This document shows, in pieces, positions 43,110-50,352 of a DNA stretch of 64,000 bases (its first letter is position 1; the number at the start of each line of letters is the position of its first letter). The translations under genes and the position numbers were made by a program. A model generated the notes under the pieces. The model made no database searches. It was not told the origin of the DNA and saw only the letters and a list, made by a program, of their open reading frames with translations. Source of the DNA: JBEVOS01 sp964563395 (GTDB taxonomy: Bacteria; Pseudomonadota; Alphaproteobacteria; Caulobacterales; Aquidulcibacteraceae); assembly GCA_964563395.1 (NCBI GenBank), contig CAZLWK010000016.1, positions 6,305-70,304 on the forward strand, in the 5' to 3' direction.

Positions 43110-44591
43110 ATGCGGGGCCTGAAATTCACGAGCGCGGCGATTGCGCTGCTTGGCGTCAGCGCGCTTGGCGCGCCGGCGTTCGGCCAGAGCACCGGTGAAA
43201 CGTCAGATGTTGGCGCGGATGCACGCACGCGCGCGCGCCTCGCGGTCGGCGCCGTCGCCACGGGCGCGCTCGATCCCGCCGGCGACAAGGATTGGTTTCG
43301 CATGCAGCTGGACGCCGGCGCCACGTACCGCGTTTTTCTGGATGCGGACGGCGAAGGCGAAGCCGCGCTGAGCGATCCGCTCGTGCGCATCCTCAACGCC
43401 CAGGGCGAGGAGATCGCGCGCGACGATGACGGCGGCGACGGCCTCAACGCCTATCTTGAATTTACCGCGCCGGCGCGCGGCGCGTATTTCGTCGAGGCCG
43501 GCGGTTTCTCCGAGGAAGCGGAGGGCCGCTATCGCCTGCGGCTGGTCGCCGGCGACATTCCTGGCGACGCGACGACGGACGTTTCACTCTCCGCAGAGGG
43601 CGACGCGCGCGAAAGCCGCTTGAGCCCGTCAGGCGATCGCGATTGGTACGGCCTTGAGCTCGACGCCGGCGAAACCGTGCGCCTGTCGCTCATCAATGCG
43701 CCGCAGGGCGGCGTGGGCGATCCGCTGATGGTCGTCTATGATTCCAACGGCGCGGAGGTGGCGCGCGACGACGATAGCGGCGGCGATCTCAACGCCTATC
43801 TTGAATTCTCCGCGTCCGAGGCGGGCCGCTTCTTCGTGGAGGCGCGCGGCTTTTCCGATGAAGCGGAAGGGGCCTACGTCCTCGAATTGGCGGCGGGTGA
43901 AATCGGCGCGGACCCCAGCAGCGCGGACATGATCGATCCAAGCGGACAGCGACAATCGCAAATCAGCCCCGCCGGCGATTCCGATTGGTTCTCAATCGAG
44001 GTGATCGAAGGTCGCCCCTACCGCTTCTTCATGGATGCGGCGGGTGAAGGTGAGAGCGCTGTCGATCCCATCCTCACGCTGTTCGACGCGGACGGGCGCG
44101 AATTGGCGCAGGATGACGATGGCGGTCGCGGCCTTGGCGCGCGTCTGGCGTTTACGCCGACGGAATCGACCACGTTGTTCATCGCCGCCTCCGCGTTCGG
44201 CGGCGGCGCCGGCCCGTACACGCTGCGCGTGGCGGATTTTGAAACGCCGGGGGCCGCCGCGACCGACGAATATCTCGACGCGCTCGACGATGCGCGTGAC
44301 GGACGCGTCGATATGGCGGGCGACAAGGATTGGTATGCGGTCGAATTGGCGGAAGGCACGCGCTTAACGGCGTCAGTGTCGGCGCGCGGGGAAGACGGCC
44401 TCGGCGCGCCCGCTGTCGCCATCATGACGGACGACGGCATCGTCATCGCCTCGAACGCCAGCACGGGCCGGAGCCGCGCGGCGCGCGTCTCCTATGACGT
44501 GCAAAAGGACGGCGTCTATTACGTTCAAGCCAGCAGCGCGAACGCGAGCACGGGCGATTACACCGTCACCGTGCAAACAGCGGAACGATGA
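43110..44591 (+). CDS. secreted protein of four tandem PPC-like (pre-peptidase C-terminal) repeats
   Basis: A 493-residue exported protein. Signal peptide 1-25 (cleavage near AFG-QS), then four beta-sandwich repeats of about 115 residues at roughly 54-146, 171-261, 285-375 and 400-489. Each begins G-D-x-D-W-[FY] (58, 175, 289, 404); the first three share an ARDDDGG-type acidic turn (103, 218, 333) that probably binds calcium, while repeat 4 has ASNASTG instead. PPC domains normally hang on secreted proteases, but no protease or other catalytic domain is present here. No cysteines. A GGAGGGAGA ribosome-binding site precedes ATG 43110. Function unknown; cell-surface or periplasmic binding is inferred. 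Confidence 0.85.
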   Translation: MRGLKFTSAAIALLGVSALGAPAFGQSTGETSDVGADARTRARLAVGAVATGALDPAGDKDWFRMQLDAGATYRVFLDADGEGEAALSDPLVRILNAQGEEIARDDDGGDGLNAYLEFTAPARGAYFVEAGGFSEEAEGRYRLRLVAGDIPGDATTDVSLSAEGDARESRLSPSGDRDWYGLELDAGETVRLSLINAPQGGVGDPLMVVYDSNGAEVARDDDSGGDLNAYLEFSASEAGRFFVEARGFSDEAEGAYVLELAAGEIGADPSSADMIDPSGQRQSQISPAGDSDWFSIEVIEGRPYRFFMDAAGEGESAVDPILTLFDADGRELAQDDDGGRGLGARLAFTPTESTTLFIAASAFGGGAGPYTLRVADFETPGAAATDEYLDALDDARDGRVDMAGDKDWYAVELAEGTRLTASVSARGEDGLGAPAVAIMTDDGIVIASNASTGRSRAARVSYDVQKDGVYYVQASSANASTGDYTVTVQTAER

Positions 44592-44596
44592 TCGCG

Positions 44597-44628
44597 GCAC
44601 GCACGGCGTCAGCCGACGCCGTGCGTGC
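44597..44628. terminator. perfect 14-bp hairpin between convergent genes
   Basis: GCACGCACGGCGTC (44597-44610) and its exact complement (44615-44628) enclose the loop AGCC. It lies at the convergent 3' ends and overlaps the last codons of the hydrolase gene. There is no T run, but such stem-loops often stop both transcripts. Confidence 0.55.
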
Positions 44629-45493
44629 GCATCCAAGCCAGGAGTCGCGACCAGCCGTCAGCTGCGGCATTTGCGTTATAGCTGGGCCGATAATCCGCGT
44701 GAAAACCGTGCGCCGCGCCGGGATAGACGATGATTTGCGAATGCGTGCGATCCCGCTCCGCGTCCAACGCGGCGCGCATCGCCTCGACGCTGGCGAGCGG
44801 AATGCCGTCATCGTTCTCCGCGTAGAGGCCGAGCACGGGGCACTTGAGCTGGCCGGCGACATCGACCGGCCAAGGCCGCCCCTCCTCCGCGCCAAATCCG
44901 CTCGCGTCTGGCGCGACGAGCCGTCCGTACCAGGCCACGCCCGCCTTCAACGGCGCGAACGAGGCGGCCGCCATCCACGTCACCGCGCCGCCCCAACAGA
45001 AGCCGGTGATCCCGAGCTTCGCGTCGTCGACATAGCGGCGGCGCGCCGCCCAATCGAGCACGCCGGCGGTGTCGCCCATGACCTGCGCATAGCGCGTTTG
45101 CGCGACGATGGAGCGGATCGCGCCCCAATCGGTCATGGTTGAAGGATCGCCGGCGCGGTCGAAATAATCGGGCGCGATGGCGACATAGCCTTCCCGCGCG
45201 AGGCGATGGCAGACGTCGCGTATGTAAGCGTGGATGCCGAATATCTCGTTCACGACGATGATCGCCGGGAGATCATCGCCATCGCGCGGCTTGGCGACAT
45301 AGATCGGCAGCGCATAGGCGCCGTAGCCGCGCACGCGCGCCTCTTCTATTTCCAAGCCGTCCGTCGGCGTCGTGATCGCTTGCGCCGCCGCGGGCCCGAC
45401 GGCCAGCGCGTAACCAGCGGTGAACAGCGAGGCGGCGACGAGCCTGCGCGAGGGCGGCGCGGGCGAGTCGCCGTCAGGATTGGTCAAGCGCAT
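44609..45493 (-). CDS. dienelactone hydrolase-family alpha/beta hydrolase with Tat-like signal
   Basis: A 294-residue hydrolase. The N-terminus contains SRRLVAASLFTAGYALAVGPAAAQA, a twin-arginine-type export signal, unlike classical cytosolic dienelactone hydrolases. Catalytic features are E83 (VVNEIFG), nucleophile C166 (GFCWGG), D228 or D229 (AENDDGIP) and H262 (GAAHGFH). The substrate is unknown. ATG 45493 is chosen for its spacing to AAAGG; ATG 45499 and GTG 45514 are alternatives. It overlaps the GT25 gene by 20 bases and is last in the alkB operon. Confidence 0.87.
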   Translation of the reverse strand: MRLTNPDGDSPAPPSRRLVAASLFTAGYALAVGPAAAQAITTPTDGLEIEEARVRGYGAYALPIYVAKPRDGDDLPAIIVVNEIFGIHAYIRDVCHRLAREGYVAIAPDYFDRAGDPSTMTDWGAIRSIVAQTRYAQVMGDTAGVLDWAARRRYVDDAKLGITGFCWGGAVTWMAAASFAPLKAGVAWYGRLVAPDASGFGAEEGRPWPVDVAGQLKCPVLGLYAENDDGIPLASVEAMRAALDAERDRTHSQIIVYPGAAHGFHADYRPSYNANAAADGWSRLLAWMRTHGVG

Positions 45494-46313
45494 GGGCATT
45501 GGCCTTTCTTTCACGCGATGCGCGCGGCGGACGCGTCGTCATGTCCGGCGTGGTCCACAGCGTCCATAAGCCCAGGCGCCGAACCTCGTAAAGGCGCTGG
45601 CGCACGGCGCGCGCGATCTTGTGACCGCGACGGCGCAACCGCCATAGCGGCGTCGGCTTGGTCTTCGCCGCCTCCAGACGTTCGCGCGCATTGGCGGTCA
45701 CGCCCTCTTCCTGCCAAGCGGGGTGCGGGAAAATCTCGGCGAAGCGCAGATCGTGCAGCGCGTAATCGGTGATCGTGTGATCCACGGGCTCCACGATCGG
45801 CACGATGACCGCCCCGAGCTTCTCGGCCGCGCGCGCGTTTATCGCATAGGCGGCGGCGCCGACCGCGGGATAGCGCGGCAGCAGCAGGTCTCGCGCGCCC
45901 AGCGCTCCGATGCGGCGCTGCGCATAGCGTCCCTGCCAAGCCATGCCCTCCAACTTCACCAGATCGAACCGCCGCAGCAAATCAGGCAGCGCCGCGACCA
46001 CGTCAGCGAAATCGGGAGCGAAATCGACATCGTCCTCCAGAATGAGCGCGTGCGGCAGTCCGCGCGCGCGGATCGCTTCGATCAAGCGCCAATGCGAAAG
46101 CGTGCAGCCGATTTCGCCGGGCTGGAAGGGGCGCCGCTGCAGCCAATAATCATCGTGCGGCGCGAACCGTTTGCGCTCCTCCGCCGAGAGTGCGGCGCCT
46201 AACGAAGCGGAAAACCGCTCGAAGGAAAGGCCCAAAGCTGCAAGACGCGCACCTATGCGCTGCATGCGGGCGGCGTCGCGGTCCAGATTGATGACGAAGA
46301 TGGGAATGCTCAT
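45474..46313 (-). CDS. glycosyltransferase family 25 (LPS-type) protein
   Basis: A 279-residue GT25 enzyme, probably adding a sugar to LPS or another surface glycan. Motifs are the start PIFVINLDRDAARM, PGEIGCTLSHWRLIEAI and the acidic ALILEDDVDF, with a basic C-terminal tail (RRRGHKIARAVRQRL). Donor and acceptor cannot be predicted. Its ATG overlaps the alkB stop (ATGA 46310-46313), so it is co-translated with a DNA repair gene, an odd pairing. Confidence 0.9.
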   Translation of the reverse strand: MSIPIFVINLDRDAARMQRIGARLAALGLSFERFSASLGAALSAEERKRFAPHDDYWLQRRPFQPGEIGCTLSHWRLIEAIRARGLPHALILEDDVDFAPDFADVVAALPDLLRRFDLVKLEGMAWQGRYAQRRIGALGARDLLLPRYPAVGAAAYAINARAAEKLGAVIVPIVEPVDHTITDYALHDLRFAEIFPHPAWQEEGVTANARERLEAAKTKPTPLWRLRRRGHKIARAVRQRLYEVRRLGLWTLWTTPDMTTRPPRASRERKANAHALDQS

Positions 46314-46930
46314 GGAAGCGTGACGCGCCGTAGCGTGAGATTGATGCGCCCGCCCTTCGGCAAGAGGCGCGACGTGCCGGGCAGGATCCGATCGACGCCA
46401 TGAAAGGCGCGGCGCGCGTCCCCGCCCAGAATGGCGACATCGCCGGAGGCCAGCCGCACCGAATGGGTGGGATCGCTGCGCACATGCCCGCCAATGCGAA
46501 AGAGCGCAGTGTCTCCGAGCGAGATCGACAAGACCGGCGCGTCCCAGGCGTCCTCATCGGAATCCACGTGCAGCCCCATGCGGGCGTCGCCCTCATAGAG
46601 ATTGACTAGGCACGCCTCGGGCGGGGCTGGATAACGGACGAGATTATCCCAAAGCTCCAGCACGCGGTCCGGCATGTCGGGCCAGGCACGGCCCGTCTCG
46701 GGGTGCGTGGCCTGATACCGATAGCCGCCTTCCTTGTCGGTCACCCATCCGAGCGGGCCGAAATTGGTCATGCGCACCGACATTGGCGCGCCGGATTTCG
46801 GCATGCGCGGGATGAAGAACGGGGCGTGCTTGGCCAGCGCGAAAACGGCGTCGCGCAAATCCTCTTGCTCGGCGCGGCCGAGCACGCCTGGCAACAGCTT
46901 GAACCCTTCGAGCGCGGCGCGCGCGGACAT
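46310..46930 (-). CDS. alkB: AlkB, Fe(II)/2-oxoglutarate DNA demethylase
   Basis: Oxidative DNA/RNA dealkylation enzyme of 206 residues. Iron ligands are H121 and D123 (GLHVDSDE) and H177 (AFHGVDR); the 2-oxoglutarate-binding arginines are in RINLTLRRV. Substrate-lid residues NLYEGDARMG precede them. It diverges from dnaK across 293 bases, the arrangement known in Caulobacter crescentus, and leads the operon alkB-GT25-dienelactone hydrolase. A perfect LexA-type box (47002-47016) lies upstream. Confidence 0.95.
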   Translation of the reverse strand: MSARAALEGFKLLPGVLGRAEQEDLRDAVFALAKHAPFFIPRMPKSGAPMSVRMTNFGPLGWVTDKEGGYRYQATHPETGRAWPDMPDRVLELWDNLVRYPAPPEACLVNLYEGDARMGLHVDSDEDAWDAPVLSISLGDTALFRIGGHVRSDPTHSVRLASGDVAILGGDARRAFHGVDRILPGTSRLLPKGGRINLTLRRVTLP

Positions 46931-47001
46931 GCCCTGCCCTTTCGACCTTTCCCGCTATATTCTCACATACGGGCGTGGACGAGACCGACACGCGAATTGC
47001 T

Positions 47002-47016
47002 GAACAAAGTGCGAAC
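47002..47016 (-). promoter_or_regulatory. perfect LexA-type box (GAAC-N7-GAAC)
   Basis: GAACAAAGTGCGAAC matches the alphaproteobacterial SOS consensus GTTC-N7-GTTC on the opposite strand. It lies 72 bases upstream of the alkB ATG, the right position for control of alkB. Regulation is inferred. Confidence 0.5.
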
Positions 47017-47069
47017 TGGGTTGCGGCTCAAATCGTCCTGGATCAATTCACCTTCCCGCGTCATGGGTT

Positions 47070-47097
47070 CTTGCGGGGCGGGTGCGGCTTCCCATAT
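47070..47097 (+). promoter_or_regulatory. sigma-32-like heat-shock promoter of dnaK
   Basis: CTTGCGG (47070-47076) and CCCATAT (47091-47097), separated by 14 bases, match the heat-shock pattern CTTGAAA / CCCCATNT. The start site should be near 47104, leaving a leader of about 120 bases before ATG 47224. Confidence 0.6.
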
Positions 47098-47223
47098 CAG
47101 CCGGGAACGATCCGGGTGGGTTCGCGTCGCCCGGAGCCCAACGCAAAGACATGAGGGGCGCAGGGGCTTGGGACGCCGAACTAGGGTCCTTGGAAGCCGC
47201 GCGTCGCCGGAAGGAGTGAGAAC

Positions 47224-49119
47224 ATGAGCAAGGTGATCGGCATCGACCTTGGCACGACGAATTCGTGCGTCGCGGTGATGGAGGGCGGCCAGCCGAAGGT
47301 GATCGAAAACGCCGAGGGCGTGCGCACCACCCCCTCCGTCGTCGCCTTCACGGAAAGCGGGGAGCGCCTCATCGGCATCCAGGCGTCCCGCCAAGCCATC
47401 ACCAATCCCGAGCACACCTATTACGCCGTCAAGCGCCTGATCGGCCGCTCGCATGACGACCCCATCGTCAAGAAGGACGCGGCGCTCGTCCCCTATAAAA
47501 TCGTGCGCGCGCCGAACGGCGACGCCTGGATTCAGGGCCGCGACAAGCAATACGCGCCGTCCGAAATCTCCGCCTTCGTGCTGCAAAAGATGAAGCAGAC
47601 GGCCGAAGACTATCTCGGCGAGCCGGTGACGCAGGCCGTCATCACCGTGCCGGCCTATTTCAACGACGCGCAGCGCCAGGCCACGAAGGACGCCGGCCGC
47701 ATCGCCGGCCTTGAAGTGCTGCGCATCATCAACGAGCCGACGGCGGCCGCGCTCGCCTACGGCCTCGACAAAACGCAGCAGAACAAGACGATCGCCGTGT
47801 ACGACCTCGGCGGCGGCACGTTCGATATTTCGATTCTAGAAATTGGCGACGGCGTGTTCGAGGTCCGCTCTACCAACGGCGATACGTTCCTGGGCGGCGA
47901 GGATTTCGACGTCCGCATCCTGAATTATCTCGCCGACGAGTTCAAAAAGCAGAACGGCGTCGATCTGCGGCAAGACAAGCTTGCCCTGCAGCGCCTGAAG
48001 GAAGTGGCGGAGCAAGCGAAGAAGGAATTGTCCTCGCGCTCCGAGTTCGACGTCTCCATCCCGTTCATCTCGATGGATGCGAACCGCAATCCGCTGCACC
48101 TGAACATGAAGCTCTCCCGCGCCAAGTATGAGAGCCTCGTGGAGGATCTCGTTCAGCGCACGCTCGATCCGTGCAAGGCCGCGCTCAAGGATGCCGGCCT
48201 CAAGGCGTCCGACATTCAGGAAGTGGTGCTGGTCGGCGGCATGACGCGCATGCCGAAAATCCAGCAAGTGGTGAAGGAATTCTTCGGCCGCGAGCCGCAC
48301 AAGGGCGTCAACCCGGATGAAGTCGTCGCCGTCGGCGCGGCGATCCAGGCCGGCGTGTTGCAGGGCGATGTGAAGAACGTCGTGCTGCTCGACGTCACGC
48401 CGCTTTCGCTGGGCATCGAAACGCTGGGCGGCGTGTTCACGCGCCTGATCGAGCGCAACACCACGATCCCGACCAAGAAGAGCCAAATCTTCTCAACCGC
48501 CGAGGACAATCAGCAGGCGGTGACGATCCGGGTGTTCCAAGGCGAACGCGAAATGGCGGCGGACAATCGCGCGCTCGGCCAATTCGACTTGATCGGCATC
48601 CCCCCTGCCCCGCGCGGCATGCCGCAGATCGAAGTCACGTTCGACATCGACGCGAACGGCATCGTCTCCGTGTCCGCCAAGGACAAGGCGACGAACAAAG
48701 AACAGAGCATGCGCATTCAGCCGTCCGGCGGCCTCAACGAGGCCGATATTCAGCGCATGGTGAAGGAAGCCGAGGAGCATGCCGGCGAAGACAAGGCGCG
48801 GCGTGAGCTCGCGGAAGCGAAGAATCAGGGCGAAGCCTTGATCCATGCGTCCGAGAAGCAGCTGGCAGAGCATGGCGCCAAGATCGCCGCGGGCGACAAG
48901 AGCGCCATCGAGAGCGCCATCGCCGCGCTGCGCGAAGCGCTCGCCGGTGAAAATGTCGGCGATATCGCCGCCAAGACGCAGGCCTTGGTGCAAGCGTCCA
49001 TGAAGATCGGCGAAGCGCTTTATGGCCAAGGCGGCGACGCGGGCGGCGGCGACGCCCAAGACGGCGTCGTCGACGCGGAATTTGAAGAAGTCGATGGCCA
49101 GAACAAGAAGAGCGCGTGA
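47224..49119 (+). CDS. dnaK: chaperone DnaK (Hsp70)
   Basis: Major Hsp70 of 631 residues: ATPase start GIDLGTTNSCVAVMEGG, INEPTAAALAYGLDK, VYDLGGGTFDISILE, linker DVTPLSLGIETLGG, then the substrate domain and a helical lid with a disordered acidic end (EFEEVDGQNKKSA). A strong AAGGAG ribosome-binding site precedes ATG 47224. It heads dnaK-dnaJ and is preceded by a sigma-32-like promoter; no CIRCE is visible. Confidence 0.98.
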   Translation: MSKVIGIDLGTTNSCVAVMEGGQPKVIENAEGVRTTPSVVAFTESGERLIGIQASRQAITNPEHTYYAVKRLIGRSHDDPIVKKDAALVPYKIVRAPNGDAWIQGRDKQYAPSEISAFVLQKMKQTAEDYLGEPVTQAVITVPAYFNDAQRQATKDAGRIAGLEVLRIINEPTAAALAYGLDKTQQNKTIAVYDLGGGTFDISILEIGDGVFEVRSTNGDTFLGGEDFDVRILNYLADEFKKQNGVDLRQDKLALQRLKEVAEQAKKELSSRSEFDVSIPFISMDANRNPLHLNMKLSRAKYESLVEDLVQRTLDPCKAALKDAGLKASDIQEVVLVGGMTRMPKIQQVVKEFFGREPHKGVNPDEVVAVGAAIQAGVLQGDVKNVVLLDVTPLSLGIETLGGVFTRLIERNTTIPTKKSQIFSTAEDNQQAVTIRVFQGEREMAADNRALGQFDLIGIPPAPRGMPQIEVTFDIDANGIVSVSAKDKATNKEQSMRIQPSGGLNEADIQRMVKEAEEHAGEDKARRELAEAKNQGEALIHASEKQLAEHGAKIAAGDKSAIESAIAALREALAGENVGDIAAKTQALVQASMKIGEALYGQGGDAGGGDAQDGVVDAEFEEVDGQNKKSA

Positions 49120-49156
49120 GCGCCATGGCTGGGGCGGTTGAGGCGGGGCGCGCGCC

Positions 49157-50299
49157 ATGAGCGAGCGCGACTATTACGAAATCCTCGGCGTTCCGCGCAC
49201 GGCGGACGCCGCGGCGATCAAATCCGCCTACCGCAAGCTCGCCATCAAAATGCATCCGGACCAAAATCCCGGCTGCAAGGAGACCGAGGAGAAGTTCAAG
49301 GAGGTCAACGAGGCCTACGCGATCCTCTCCGATCCGGAAAAGCGCGCCGCCTACGACCGCTATGGCCGCGCCGCCTTCCAGGGCGGCGGGGCAAGTCCTG
49401 GCGGCGCGGGCTTCCAAGACTTCTCCGACGTCTTCAACGAAATCTTCGGCGCCGAGTTCGGCGATCTGTTCGGGCGCGGCCGCGGCCCACGAAACGGTCC
49501 CGATCGCGGGGCCGATCTGCGCTACGACGTGGAGATCACGCTCGAACAGGCGTTTCGCGGCATAGAGCGCGAAATCGTCGTGCCCGCGGCGGTGAAATGT
49601 GAGCCGTGCGGCGGCACGGGCTCCGAAGGCGCCGCGCCGCTCGATACGTGTCGCACCTGCAATGGCGCGGGCCAGGTGCGCGCGAGCCAGGGCATGTTCC
49701 GTGTCGTGCGCACCTGCCCGACCTGCCATGGACGCGGCCAGACGATCAAAAAACCCTGCCCATCGTGCGGCGGCCGCGGCCAAGTGCAGAAAGAGCGGAC
49801 GCTTTCGGTGAAGATCCCGGCGGGCGTGGAGGACGGCACGCGCATCCGACTCGCCGGCGAAGGCGACGCCGGCCAGCGCGGCGGGCCGAATGGCGATCTC
49901 TATCTCTTCCTCTCCGTGCGTCCGCACCAATTGTTCGAGCGCGATGGGCCGGATCTGCATTGCCGCGCGCCTGTGCCGATGGTGAAGGCCGCCCTTGGCG
50001 GCGAGGTTGAAATTCCCACGATCGACGGCGAACGCACCCGCGTTCAAATTCCAGCCGGCGCGCAGACGGGCCGGCGCTTCCGCCTCAAGGGCAAGGGCAT
50101 GACCAGCCTGCGCGCGCGCGATCGCGGCGATCTGCATGTCGAGATCGTGGTGGAGACGCCGGTCAATTTGACCGCCAAGCAGCGCAAGCTCCTGGAAGAA
50201 TTCTCCCAGACCTGCGACGCCGACGCGCATCCGCAAACGCAAGGTTTCTTCGACAGCGTCAAACGCTTCTTCGAAGGCGCGGACGGCCCCGCCCGCTGA
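49157..50299 (+). CDS. dnaJ: chaperone DnaJ (Hsp40)
   Basis: DnaK co-chaperone of 380 residues. The J domain has the HPD motif (MHPDQNPG), a glycine/phenylalanine-rich stretch follows, and four zinc-binding repeats are intact (CEPCGGTG, CRTCNGAG, CPTCHGRG, CPSCGGRG). It starts 37 bases after dnaK, the standard arrangement. Confidence 0.98.
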   Translation: MSERDYYEILGVPRTADAAAIKSAYRKLAIKMHPDQNPGCKETEEKFKEVNEAYAILSDPEKRAAYDRYGRAAFQGGGASPGGAGFQDFSDVFNEIFGAEFGDLFGRGRGPRNGPDRGADLRYDVEITLEQAFRGIEREIVVPAAVKCEPCGGTGSEGAAPLDTCRTCNGAGQVRASQGMFRVVRTCPTCHGRGQTIKKPCPSCGGRGQVQKERTLSVKIPAGVEDGTRIRLAGEGDAGQRGGPNGDLYLFLSVRPHQLFERDGPDLHCRAPVPMVKAALGGEVEIPTIDGERTRVQIPAGAQTGRRFRLKGKGMTSLRARDRGDLHVEIVVETPVNLTAKQRKLLEEFSQTCDADAHPQTQGFFDSVKRFFEGADGPAR

Positions 50300-50352
50300 C
50301 GCCCTGCTGGCAAGGGGGCGACCGCGGCGCGCGAGCCCGCTAAAACCCCGCC

